From Melitaea cinxia (taxonomy: Eukaryota > Arthropoda > Insecta > Lepidoptera > Nymphalidae): a stretch of DNA of 64,000 nt. Made by a program: the position numbers and the translations under genes. The notes under the pieces are model-generated. The model saw only the letters and a list, made by a program, of their open reading frames with translations, did not search any database and had not been told where the DNA came from. Of the stretch, positions 32,952 to 43,668 are shown one piece after another; positions within the stretch are counted from its first letter, which is position 1, and each line of letters begins with the position of its first letter. The stretch spans positions 17,443,210 through 17,507,209 of the forward strand of contig NC_059398.1 in assembly GCF_905220565.1 (NCBI RefSeq), given 5' to 3'.

Positions 32952-33007
32952 TTAAACTAGGAGAACGAATTCCTTGAAATAAATAACATTATTCGAAAGC
33001 GACTTAC

Positions 33008-33058
33008 CAAAAGCACTATCTTCACTCCAAAACGAATCATCCAATGTATAATCGGCTT
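33008..33058 (-). CDS. 51-nt exon of the ADAM-like gene
   Basis: The minus-strand acceptor has a strong pyrimidine tract, 'ctgtctccttgttacag'. The donor is the perfect consensus GTAAGT (33007-33002). The exon has 2 + 48 + 1 nt and reads ADYTLDDSFWSEDSAF, an acidic aromatic segment consistent with the region between signal peptide and prodomain. Its final G joins in frame to either the 30-nt exon (25861-25890) or directly to the prodomain exon (393-535), so exon skipping is tolerated. One more frame is open, but only this one fits the phase of the downstream exon. No repeat covers it. I infer membership of the same gene from strand, phase and order. Confidence 0.7.
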
Positions 33059-34387
33059 CTGTAACAAGGAGACAGCGGCTTAATGACTTGTCATTTAAAT
33101 TATTTATTCACGTCGTTCAATTAAATTTTAAATATTACAAAAATGTTGTATAGATCTGACACATTGACTTAAAAAAAAAATATATTTGTGATTATATTTT
33201 ATCTGAACATTCTTACTGCATGAAATTGTTCAGTGGTAGCGTAATTTGACAAATACTGGACTGGACAAACATTTATAACGTTATTTTTTTAAAATAACAA
33301 AGAAGTTTTATGCGAATAGATTATGTGATTCTATAAATCGTGACTTGGCTATTGTGTTCCATCTGAACAATGTAATCTTTAGAGATTAAACTATAATTAA
33401 AACTATCAAAACAATTTTTAAAAAATGCTGTGTTTTCCTTTCAATAGTTTCAGCATATATTCACTGCAACCCATGCACTTTCTCGAAACTTTATAACTGT
33501 GAATGCGCTCTTACTCTACATAAGTGTGAATAAGAATTACATATGATGTATGCAGTAAGGTATAAATAATCTATTGATATTAAAAATATATTTTGCAAGT
33601 CTACAACTACTAATACGTGGATTATTCAGTGCGAGATCTATTGACATTTAATTTAATAATAATCAAATTATTACTTAGAATATTAAATGCACTAAATACA
33701 TTTTCGAACTTAATATAATTCAAAATATAAATTATTACATTATAAGCCATTTAACCGTAGTCTCCCGTTTAAATAAAGCCTATATTCATAAATTAACAAT
33801 ATTTGAATCATCATCAACGATGACTTGTTTTAAGGTGAAATTATAACTATATTGATTTTAAAATGAAATAAGCTCAGCTATTTACAATTGAGAACATGCA
33901 AAAAGAATAGTTTATCAAGTTTTTGAGCATAAAATGCAAACCTTTGTGATGCTAGCGCCTCCTAGCGAGTTAATTTTAATAACCTCGACTGACTTAAAAT
34001 AATTACATTGTTTATATTATTCAAATGCTAATTGTTCTTTGTTGTCAATGCAAAGGAAGACGTTGTGAAAATTATCACTTTAAACGGTCATTACCATTAG
34101 GATTATCTTATGTGGTTACATGAAACAATATGTTTCCTAGCAGAAGACGGAAGAAGGTAAAGAAGCAATGACTTCGAGTTTCGATATCACATATTTGCAA
34201 TTGAATTAATCATAATTGACGATTTCGACTATGTAAGGTATACAATATAATAACTATATAAAAAAATCAATATATAGAATAGTCTTGATTAGTGGACTCG
34301 CGTCGACTTTTAGTAATTTTAAGACTAGTTATTAAGGTTTCTAGGATTCTAAAGTTGCAGTAAAGTACCGATGCACGTTTAAACAAA
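33059..34387. other. Intronic DNA, no feature seen
   Basis: AT-rich. 'Gatgctagcgcctcctagcg' at about 33951-33970 is an inverted 'ctagcgcc' type motif. No exon recognised. Confidence 0.45.
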
Positions 34388-34455
34388 AAAAAAATGGAAT
34401 AACAAAAGCACGGGCATAATAAGCCTGTGGATATATCACTTAAATGAAAAAAAAG
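34388..34455 (+). repeat. Short poly(A)-tailed repeat fragment, second copy
   Basis: 'tggaataacaaaagcacggg' and 'ataagcctgtggata' match 10185-10255. Confidence 0.5.
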
Positions 34456-34509
34456 GTATACAAATACATGCTTATATACTAATAAACATAATTGTGTTTG
34501 TTTGCAAAC

Positions 34510-34668
34510 GAAAAAGCGTCGTCGACAATACCCCCAATCTCCCCTAGGGGCTCTGGTCACTTTACTCATCCCAAGAACACAACACGGCTTTAAAGCAGTA
34601 CTTTTTAGGTGTGATCTTCTATAAGATTGAGATACTTTCCCAGTTGGGCAGCTCCAGATTGTCACTTG
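34510..34668 (-). repeat. Retroposon P copy 6, 3'-truncated
   Basis: 'aatacccccaatctcccc', 'ggggctctggtcactttact', 'tgatcttctataagattga'. It lacks the poly(A) end. The 137-codon minus-strand ORF across this area is repeat-derived. Confidence 0.65.
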
Positions 34669-35164
34669 ACAGATTAACAATCATCAAAATTACACGAAAT
34701 TTTAAAGTCAAACATGAACAATTTAGAAATATATCCATATTTCAACATAAAAATTTTAAAAATTAAAATATTTTCACCATTAGTAAGTTAAAAATATTCA
34801 GACTTTAGAAGCGCTTCCGAAATGTCCTCGGTTTGTATTATATTTATGTCAAGCTACCATTAATCCGAACTGTAAGCTTAAGTTTCTCTAACAAGAACCG
34901 GTGAGAAACTCACCAATCAATTCTTATCAATAATTGAAAGTGCCCAATGAACTCAGGGTCAATTAACCGCAGTTCCAGGGTTAAAGGCAAAGTATGGAGC
35001 ATGTCGCTTAGCTTTGGAAAGCTGCAAGGGATTAAAGTGGACCTAGAACTAGCGCTAACTACAATCTTAACAACGTCAGTAATCACTTTCAATAGATAAA
35101 ATTAATCTATAAAATGTCAAATTATATTCATAACTAAAATACATTTATACATATTAATAGTAAT

Positions 35165-35526
35165 TAGTGGTCATCCAGAGATTAAAAACTTAAATTAAAA
35201 AAAAAACTAAAAAACAAGGAAAATAAAGAATCCTTTTTTGAATTTTTTAATTTGAATACAGACTTTGACAATCTACAAAAGAGTAGAATATTAATTTAAA
35301 TTAATAGTATAATATTAAGGGTATAATATGCGTGTGTGTGTCAAATACATGGTAGTGTGTGTAATGTTTTTTTTATTAATTCAATGTATTTTTATGCATA
35401 ATTAAAAAAAAATGCATTTCTGCACTCTTTATATAAACTATAAGTGTGCGTAATTTCATACTCCTCCGTCCGCGCAATTTTCTTAAAAAGGAGTACAAAG
35501 TTTTTGCTTCGCTTTTATACAGATTA
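35165..35526 (+). repeat. Repeat Y copy 3, near full length
   Basis: 'tagtggtcatccagagatt', 'tgcgtgtgtgtgtcaaatac', 'actataagtgtgcgtaattt', 'gtacaaagtttttgcttcgc'. It has a ~40-bp AT-rich expansion in the middle compared with copy 1. Confidence 0.75.
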
Positions 35527-35570
35527 CTATTATAGTATATTGTAGTCAACAGTCGTAAACGTGTATTCGA

Positions 35571-35626
35571 AATTGGCGAAGCCTATGTCCAGCAGTGGAC
35601 TGTGGAGTGGCAAAATGATGATGAAG
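35571..35626 (+). repeat. RTE-type LINE 3' end, short
   Basis: 'gcgaagcctatgtccagcag', 'tggactgtgg', then 'atgatgatgaa'. Only about 55 bp remain. Confidence 0.65.
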
Positions 35627-35989
35627 TGCTGCATTTTCGTATTGCTACGGAAAAATATTTATTTATTACTTGATTCACGTTTGAGATCTAATTTAATTTC
35701 ATTTTATATTAACTATAGCAAGAAGTGTCGAGAAAAAGTCTTGTTACGCTTTTTTCGATCTCGCTCCCATCCCGTTCAGTGCGTGTACTACGCGGGAATG
35801 AACTTCGTTCCAGTATCAAAAAAAAAAAAATACTAAAATAGTACCGAATTTTTTTCCCGCATAAAATATTACGAACGAAAATAACCGCGAACTGATGAAT
35901 TTATTTGACAGATATATTGCTGTACCGAACTTTTTCTCAATGGCACTTCCTACTGTTGCTTCATCTTCCACTCGAGCGATACATTCACG

Positions 35990-36205
35990 TTAACGAATCG
36001 TCTGAAAAATATCCGACACGCAAAATTTTAAAGCATAACGCCGCGGTTTCATACGTATTGAGGAAAAAAATAGCCTATATTTTTTTCTCGGTAAATGGGC
36101 TATCGAACACAAAAACAAAATTTCACTTGTAATTGAAGTAGTAGTGTTTGAGATTAGTGCGCTTAAACAAACAACCAAAAACTTTCCAGCTTTATAATAT
36201 TAGAA
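35990..36205 (+). repeat. Dispersed repeat V copy 2
   Basis: 'aatagcctatatttttttc', 'gggctatcgaacac', 'tttgagattagtgcgct' and 'cagctttataatatta'. Upstream 35655-35989 holds no identified feature. Confidence 0.5.
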
Positions 36206-36330
36206 AAAATATTGATAGAAAAATGTAATTTATATTTTAAGTAATGCAAACCAAGCATGTAAGCAAAACGAATCGTTTTCTAAATATAGGAACCTGGCAT
36301 TAGACACAGCGGCGTAAGTACATTACATAA

Positions 36331-36602
36331 TTGTGTTTGCTCGCAAACGAAAAAAAAACCGACTTCAATTACATCGACAAGTAATACAACGTAGGTCGAC
36401 GAAAAAATTGTCTACTCGAAAACTACTTATCAAATCTCAATTAATATTTAAATAGTACCTACCACATGACACGTAATATCTTTTGATTAAAAAAAATCAT
36501 CGAAATCGGTCTATCCAGTCAAAAGTTCTGAGGTTCAAAGATATACAAAAAAAAAAAAATACAATCGAATTGAGAACCTCCTCCTCTTTTGGAAGTCAGA
36601 AA
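36331..36602 (+). repeat. Repeat Q copy 2, near full length
   Basis: 'tgctcgcaaacgaaaaaaaa', 'ccgacttcaattacatcgac', 'gaaatcggtctatccagtc', 'gttctgaggttcaaag', end 'ctcctcctcttttggaagtc'. The best plus-strand copy of the family. Confidence 0.75.
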
Positions 36603-38507
36603 CAACGAAAGGCATTTGAATAATGATTCTCATAATAATACACGTGTTTCACAGCCAACATAAATTAATTTATTTGAATATAACGCGTATTATCGAGGTA
36701 ACAACACGGAAACGCTTTCCCTATTCTTGATTCTAGCTAAATTGTTCCGTAACGTCGCCTCCACTAATTAAAACTAACCGTTACTAGTTAATTATAGTTA
36801 TTGTGGCTGTATAATAAGCACTGTAACATTTACTATTTGTTATGAAGTTACGTCGTTCAATTTATACAAAGGTCGTGTTTCAGATTTATTGTCGATTTAT
36901 TTCATATCACTGCTGCTGTTTTTTATTTTAATTGTGTGTTGTACGGTTAGGCCGTTTAAGTAATGATAGTTCGACATTTGAAATTTTCTCTTATTAATAG
37001 ATAATTTTAGTAAAATAGATAAAGTAAAATGAATTTAAAATTATTGTGACAGTAATACAAAAACACATTTTTTTAAAAGTTTTCGCCCCATTGTAATGAA
37101 TATATATTTTTTTAATTAAATAAATACCTATAATTTTTCGTGTGTTAGTCTGATTGTAACTTAGCTAGTATTTTGCATGTAAAGTTTGAAAATTATTTTG
37201 CTCATCACTCCTAACTATTGATCAGACTTCAATCAGAACTCAACATTTAAGCTGAAAGCACATTTACGTTGCTGATTTTTCTTTGTTATTCGTATTTATA
37301 ATCGTTAATATATTAATTAGTATTACCAACCTAATAGTGTAATGTCGCTCTATGACTACAGATAAGACCCGCATTTACGCTGCAATTACAGTTTGCCAAA
37401 GTTACTATTTCATTTGCTGATGCTGTCTACGTGTTAGGAATACGTTTAAACCTTCCACGTTCCATTATAATATGTTAATATGTAGTTGTTTTAATAATTA
37501 ACTCGAGTTTTGTGGCTAGCGATTACATTCAACGTATTAGGTTCGTTGGTTTATGTGTTTGATACTAAATGCTGAATGAGCTGATGTATATTTACGTTTA
37601 GAATTGAGAAACACTTCGACAAATTAACATGCTTGATAATTGCTAATCACGTAAATGCTTTATTTTATACAGAAATATATTATGATATAGCAACTTTATA
37701 AAGTAATACTTGAAAGTGGTAGTTTATAAAGAAAAGGAATTATAAAATATATATTCGCTTCAATGTTTGACAAAAAGGTTGACACGTTTTCCATTGTATC
37801 GTAATTACGATTTTGGACAAAAAATTAGCCATTCTTTTTATAATAGCAGAAATTTTAGGATGAGAAAATAATTTTTTCTTAAAAACCTTTAACGCCCTTA
37901 TCCAGCGGGGTCTAGGAGTGTGGTGGTGCTCTTCCACAAAAGAGGCGATAAGTTTCTTTTGATAAATACACAGCGATTAAAGAAAAAGATAAAAATCTTC
38001 GAGCAATGCGTCCTGCCTGTTTTAGCATACGAGCGGAGACGTAGACGTGGCCCACAAGTATAAAGTTAATCAATGTGCGATGGAAAGGGCTATGAGACTA
38101 TCATTGAGAGAGAAAAAGTAATCAATATAGTCTTCAATACATTCCTTTCATAGGAAATAGAAGAATTTAAATATCGAAGACAAAAATATTAAAATTGTTT
38201 TAATATATTATGCGACATCAAATTCAAAGCTTCTGAAAAATTCAGACCGAAAAATAAACATAAAAATTTTAGGTTCCTAGTAGAATTTGTAAACTTAACA
38301 ATTGCGAACTTTTTTTAGCAATTGCGTACCAATTTTTGAACGTCAATAGACGCCATTTTGTAGACCCATGCCAGGCGCGACTTGACAGCGTGCGATAGGT
38401 TTGAAAATCGAGTTGTGGTACCCAATATTGATACAAGCGTACGAAAAACTAACCAATATAACTACACAAAGAGTAGTAATTCCTCGCGAATGATTTTATT
38501 GATTAAA
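36603..38507. other. Intronic AT-rich DNA, no feature seen
   Basis: Almost 1.9 kb without a known repeat or exon, one of the longest unique stretches in the window. Confidence 0.45.
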
Positions 38508-38678
38508 AAGGTGACAAACGAGCGTACGGTCTGCATGATGGTAACTGATTACCGTAGCTTATAGATGCCAGCAAAATCAGAAGCAATGTATTCCCGACCC
38601 TACACAGGATCTCTGGCTACTTTTTTCACCACAGGACTACAACACTAGTTGGGAGCAGCGGTTATCAGCTGTGATACT
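38508..38678 (-). repeat. Retroposon P copy 7, degenerate
   Basis: 'Acaaacgagcgtacgg', 'gattaccgtagcttatagat', 'accacaggactacaacac'. It lacks the 5' third. Confidence 0.6.
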
Positions 38679-39394
38679 AGTACATGTTTAGTCCGTAAAA
38701 GAAATAAATTTATCGTTATACCCTCTTATTTTTATGATGAAAGACCAACCCGACAAAAAACGTTTTTGCGTTCAAAAGGCGACCGTTACCCGGCGATATA
38801 ATTTAATTTCAACTAAACGAAAATTCAATTTGACGATAAAATATACTTTCGACGATTCGACCAAAAGTACTGTTCGGTTGAAAAAGTACCTGTCAGCGTA
38901 ATTACTGTCGGTATAAAGGGATCGGATTTTACCGTTGAACGCGAACGCTTCGTCGCCCGCAATCGAATAACGGTTAACTACACGTTTTAAATCTGTAGCA
39001 TGTTACATCCAGAAATCGAGTTAGGTTCCGCCGGCGGCCGTCTCGGGACGGGATCCGTGCTTAAAATTATTAATTAAATAAGCTTACGTGACCCGTTCGC
39101 CTCATAAAATATGAAGTCCGGGAGCTAAATTGTTTTACGTTACTTCAATTTTTGAATAAAGTTGAAACGTAATTAGCTGGGCCGAAAACGTAATTATAAT
39201 ATTTCATGAAATACGTTCAAGTCTGAAAACAAGATGCGGGCAATCGCGAGTCTTCTATTTAGGGTTCCGTAAATAAAAAGTGAAATATTTATTTATTTTT
39301 TGTGATTTATGTGTACTAAAGTAAATAAATACATAGGCATAAACCGTATTTAAAAGAATGCTTTTCGTTCTTTCTGAGGCTATTAAATTGATTT
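38679..39394. other. Intronic DNA with a GC-rich patch
   Basis: 39020-39060 reads 'gccggcggccgtctcgggac', unusually GC-rich here, with an inverted ccg/cgg core. No splice sites or frame make it an exon. Confidence 0.35.
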
Positions 39395-39980
39395 AGCCTG
39401 TAATATTCCACTTTTGACGACGCGTTGGCGCAATAGTCACAGCACTAGTTTGTGGCTGTTGCGCTGACGGTCGCCGGTTCGATCCCCACACATGATAAGC
39501 ATTTCTATTGACGATACAGATGTTTGCCGTGATCTGGGAGTTTGTGCAGTCCTTGTGGGTCTCCCCACCGTGCCTCGGATAGTACATAAGGCCGTCGGTA
39601 CCGATTGCTATCATGTACACCTGATAGCGATCGTTACTCATATTAGTGATATTATAGACTGAAGCGATTCCAATTCTAGGCATAGGCCTTCTTTTCTATG
39701 TAGGATAAGGGTAACAGCTTAATCCACCATGATGCCGCACAGCGGTTTTTCGGAAATATTCCCTTATCCCTCCTATGAGTAAAGATCGCTATCACTTGTA
39801 TAAACAACAATATTATTATTATCTTCCTTCTACCAGTATCGTTTGTTTCAGATGTTTATGGGGACTGACAGCTGTATATGCTCTTCGAGATACAGTGGGA
39901 GATCCTCGAGGAAAGACACTCTTAAGGAAAACTAATATTTGTACAAATACAAATATGCATCGAAAGCGGGAATCGAATAC
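39395..39980 (-). mobile_element. SINE-M (head type 2), interrupted host copy
   Basis: The tail end lies at 39395-39415 ('agcctgtaatattccactt') and the rest at about 39667-39980, ending near the head ('gcgggaatcgaatactcgac'). The interruption is another SINE-M (39416-39666). Confidence 0.75.
39416..39666 (+). mobile_element. SINE-M (head type 1) nested inside another SINE-M
   Basis: Head 'gacgcgttggcgcaatagtc', B box 'ggttcgatccccac', body to 'gatcgttactcat', then a jump to 'attatagactgaagcg': about 100 bp of tail are deleted. The flanks attccactt (left) and attccaatt (right) are a likely 9-bp target duplication with one change. Confidence 0.8.
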
Positions 39981-40245
39981 TCGACACTTCGATTACTACG
40001 ACTACTATTAACGAAACTAAAAGAGAACAATAAGAGTTGTTTAGCTATTTCTTCTTTTCTTTCTATTCTTTACGCTGCTATTTCTTGCACTGCGTCTCCC
40101 ACTATATGACACTCTCTCTCATCACCATTGGTTGACTGGAAGAGATCTCTTTTAGGGATAAGTCCACCTTTGCCATCAACTATACCTGTAATTTTCTTTA
40201 TATGTTTTTAGTGCAATAAAGTGTATATAAGTTTTAATTAGGAAT

Positions 40246-40510
40246 TAACTGAGGTAGGGCACAACAGGAATTTCCTGCTCAAAATATGGAGCAGCCCGAC
40301 TGGGGTAGTACCTCGACCTTACAGAAGATCACAGCAAAATAATACTGTTTTCAAGCAGTATTGTGTTCCTGTTGGTGAGTAAGGTGACCAGAGCTCCTGG
40401 GGGGATTGGGGATTCTGGTGTTGTAGGTGTCTATAAGCTACGGTAATCGCTTACCATCAGGTGAGCCCCGTACGCTTGTTTGCCGACCTAGTGACATAAA
40501 AAAAAAGTTC
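40246..40510 (+). repeat. Retroposon P copy 8, nearly complete with internal deletion
   Basis: From 'taactgaggtagggcacaac' to 'gccgacctagtgacata' and an A-run. Compared with copy 3 it lacks ~30 bp after 'ggggattggggatt'. The two are otherwise very similar, which suggests fairly recent activity. Confidence 0.85.
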
Positions 40511-41192
40511 TATTTTTCATTTAAAGCAACGATATTAATTATAATTGATCATTAAATCTGACTGGATTAATAAAAGAAAAAAAAAAAAACAGACAGATCT
40601 TTGAATATTCCGAACTCTGCAACATTTTATTTACGTAAAATGTTTATGTTAAACCATAAATTGATGTCAGTTGGCAGTTCGGGTCTAATCTTAACAAAGC
40701 CGCGATAGGTAATTGTTCTGTCAAAAAGGGCCGGCCCATATATCGTCGACGTAGATCGGATTGAGGTAAGATAATATTATTGATATACATTTTTTGTATC
40801 TTTTAATATTCATCTGTCACGCATATATATATATTTACTTTTTTTTTGTTATTTTTTATTGAATCTAAAAAATATTTCATAGATTTCTATTTTTCTGCAG
40901 TGGAATATGAGTTTGCCCATAATAATATAAGAAAATATACCTACAACATATTGGTACTTATATACTTTTAATAAAATAAATACACTCACACACACGCACA
41001 TACACACACACCAACACAGCATGCGAAATTAATGTAGAAATCAATAAAAAGTTTAAACATATGAAATATCATTCTAAGCATACTTCAATATATTCAAACC
41101 AGAAAATGAGATTCAGAAAAAAAAAAAACAACATTCGTTTACATTTTCTCATCAATGTTAAGTCAATCCGAACGTAAAATTGCGTATAAATC
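40511..41192. other. Intronic DNA with a CA microsatellite
   Basis: An imperfect (CA)n tract at 40983-41012. No other feature seen. Confidence 0.5.
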
Positions 41193-41417
41193 TTATTTAA
41201 CACCGAAAAGATGCAATAAATAAAATAAAATGAAAAAATAGTAATAAATTTCGTTGGAAAAATTCACCTGCGTATAACTCCGGTAATCCCCCCGAGGTTT
41301 CGACCCCCGAAATGGTACGATTTCGAACTGAAGTCTACTTAAATCCGTAATTATGTCGCCAACCCAGTCGGAAGGACCGAGTGGATGTGGTAAGGGCAAC
41401 CATCCATATCCGAGCAA
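41193..41417 (-). other. Unidentified exon-like ORF
   Basis: Open on the minus strand from about 41436 to 41193. The part 41410-41270 looks protein-like: LPHPLGPSDWVGDIITDL, then SRLQFEIVPFRGSKPRGDY. It is followed by 'acgcag|gtgaat', a possible donor, and beyond that the translation becomes low-complexity. An acceptor 'gagctag' lies upstream without a good pyrimidine tract. Its only open phase does not fit the ADAM chain. I do not recognise the peptide. It could be an exon of another gene or a coding fragment of a repeat. Confidence 0.3.
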
Positions 41418-41624
41418 CCATTTGTACTAGCTCATTGAGCCAACTCATTAAGCGTCATTTTAAAAACACACACACACATATATTATATATTATACTTTAA
41501 ATTAATAAGAAAACACAAAAACTAACCTAAAAGAAAAAGAAGTGATTAGGGAAGATTTAAAAATCATTCCATGTCAAACTGCGAATTTAACTTTACAGAG
41601 TCATCTTTCTCACATACAGTCGAA

Positions 41625-41872
41625 TATTTTTTTCTACAATCGTTTATGAACCGATTTTGGTAATTCTTTTTTTGTTGGAAAGGAGATATCCCAGGGATGG
41701 TACCATAATAAGGAAACCAGGATCTGATGGTGAAATTCTAGAGAAATCGAGGGGAACCCCCGAAAATCGTCGTGACGACTAGTGCGTTTGTTATTTTTTT
41801 TTCGTCAACTTACGTTGTATTACTTGTCAATGTAATTGAAGTCGGTCTTTTTCGTTTGCGAGCAAACTAAAA
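41625..41872 (-). repeat. Repeat Q copy 3, minus strand
   Basis: 'aaccgattttggtaattct' at left, then 'tgtcaatgtaattgaagtcg' and 'tcgtttgcgagcaaac' at right. It is the reverse complement of copy 2, with a diverged middle. Confidence 0.65.
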
Positions 41873-43509
41873 TTATTTATATAAATGTATCATCGTTCGT
41901 ATTATTTTATTAAGAATTATGAAAATAAGTTCATATTACTTTTATTAAATAAAATATTTTAATTTTACATAGCAATTTAAAAAAAAATCAAATTCTGTAA
42001 TTTTTGGATGTGAGGTTATTAGAATTTAGCAAACCGCGCTGTAAATCGCTAAGCGCTGGATGCTAAACTCGTCCCGGAAATAGATTGACAAAAGACATAT
42101 CTGGTGACACGGCATCCCTGGTTTCGCTGTTACAGCAGCGTCAATATTGACAAATGGATTTCTGTAATAACCGTCCATGTTTTTACGTTTTTGGCAAAAA
42201 TTAATTTGGGATGGATCAAAGATAATTACATACCTATTCAACCGTAAATAATTAATGATTTCTTCTATATATGATGGCCGTATGAAGAAATCGGGTAACG
42301 TTAACTCTCTAATCCTTTCTAATACTAATTAGGACACGACATTATGATTATTATTATTCAATCATATTTTATTTAGAATTTAATAATACGTACTTTTATT
42401 ATTATTATTATAATAAATGTCATTCATTTCAATACTATTACGAATCCTAATAATCTAAATTTATCTCGTAGCTGTGTCCAAATACAATTATAATTAAAAA
42501 CGATCCCTGAAAAAAGAAAGAATTGAAACCTTCTACGCTACTCTACGTAGATTTGAGGAAGAAGATAGGTCAAACTGAATGAATCTAACAATATGGTCTA
42601 CTTATGTGGCTTTTCCTTACTTAACCATTTCGAATCTTTAAACATCATCATACACATAACCTAAATGAAGTATAATACAATATTAGACAGCTTGCCTGGC
42701 CTTAATGCCACCAAAAATAAGTTACTCTCAATAATAACAGATTTCAAAAAATTAAAGGAGTTTATGGTATATTTATTTTTATCAGCAGCTTTTAATTTTA
42801 ATATTTGCCAGAAAGATTGTTAAAAAAAAAAAACAATATTTCCAAATATCAGATGTTAATCGAACGAAACACAAAAAAAAAAAGAATTCGAACAATAAAA
42901 CCGAACATTTCAATGATCGATCCGCGAAAAATACGGAACTTAAATTTTTTCGTAAATAGAACATAGACGAAAATATCTCGATTCCCAATAAACCGAGGGG
43001 ACGAAACAAAGCCAGTAATGAATTGCCTCTTTTTTTTTTGTTTTCAAAAAGAATGAAACAACAATGGAGTAATCTGAGTCGATGATACTGTTCATATCGT
43101 GGCTACAAAACTTTGACTAATTGTTATGGACGCCTGCGGGAGAGCTGTAATTAGGGTTTGCCTGGCATCTCCATTCCAGTAATTAACGTCTTAAGTGACC
43201 CTGTCGAGAGTGGTTTGTGAAAATTTTTGGCAATGCCTATATTTAAATTTGGTGACTTGGTGCTGTGTCGAAATAACGCCGATGCGGTTAAAGCAGAAAC
43301 TTGGAGGATTATATTGTATTTATGTGGCATGTAAACCTTAATTTTAGATAAGAGTTAGGTGACTAAGTTAAAATAAAATAAAGTTATGTGAAAAAAGAAT
43401 TCTTCTTTAAGTTGAATATGAAGGTAAGTTACTATGAAAGCGAGTGTGTTGCGAGTGACATTGTGATATTCAGATTGATAGGTGAGCCATTACACGTTTT
43501 TGTTATATA
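41873..43509. other. Intronic DNA, no supported feature
   Basis: AT-rich. Minus-strand ORFs of 71 and 75 codons at 42026-42241 and 42782-43009 have no recognisable content. This is the unique DNA in which the LTR element landed. Confidence 0.4.
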
Positions 43510-43514
43510 ATCAT
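43510..43514. repeat. Target-site duplication, left (atcat)
   Basis: The 5-bp atcat directly before the 5' LTR is repeated at 47908-47912 after the 3' LTR, as expected for a Gypsy integrase. Confidence 0.85.
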
Positions 43515-43634
43515 TGTTGTGTATGCGCTTACCGCGCGCTATATGTATAACGGTCAGTCAGCTGTCAATAAATCAGTGTGCAACTAACTAGCTTGTTTGA
43601 TTGACGTGTACCCGCTCTGTTTAAGTATCTAACA
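43515..43634 (+). repeat. 5' LTR, 120 bp
   Basis: Starts tgttgtgtatgcg and ends tatctaaca. It contains a TATA-like 'tatatgtataac' and an AATAAA at 43567-43572. It is identical to the 3' LTR at all 120 positions. Confidence 0.95.
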
Positions 43635-43636
43635 CG

Positions 43637-43645
43637 TGGCGACGA
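43637..43645 (+). other. Primer binding site, tRNA-Ser like
   Basis: tggcgacga, two bases after the LTR, is complementary to the 3' end of insect tRNA-Ser(GCU) including CCA, by memory of that tRNA. The match stops after 9 nt. Confidence 0.6.
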
Positions 43646-43668
43646 ACGAACTTACGTAGGCGTTGAAA

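Noticed and set aside
34267..34680. 137-codon minus-strand ORF
   Set aside because: It runs over retroposon P copy 6 and a poly(A) repeat fragment; composition and boundaries follow the repeats.
34914..35021. 108-nt minus-strand segment with acceptor 'cccttgcag' and donor GTGAGT, reading FPKLSDMLHTLPLTLELRL
   Set aside because: It is open only in phase 2, and the host chain is phase 1 at this place, where it would give a stop after three codons. Retained only as a possible decoy or part of another transcript.
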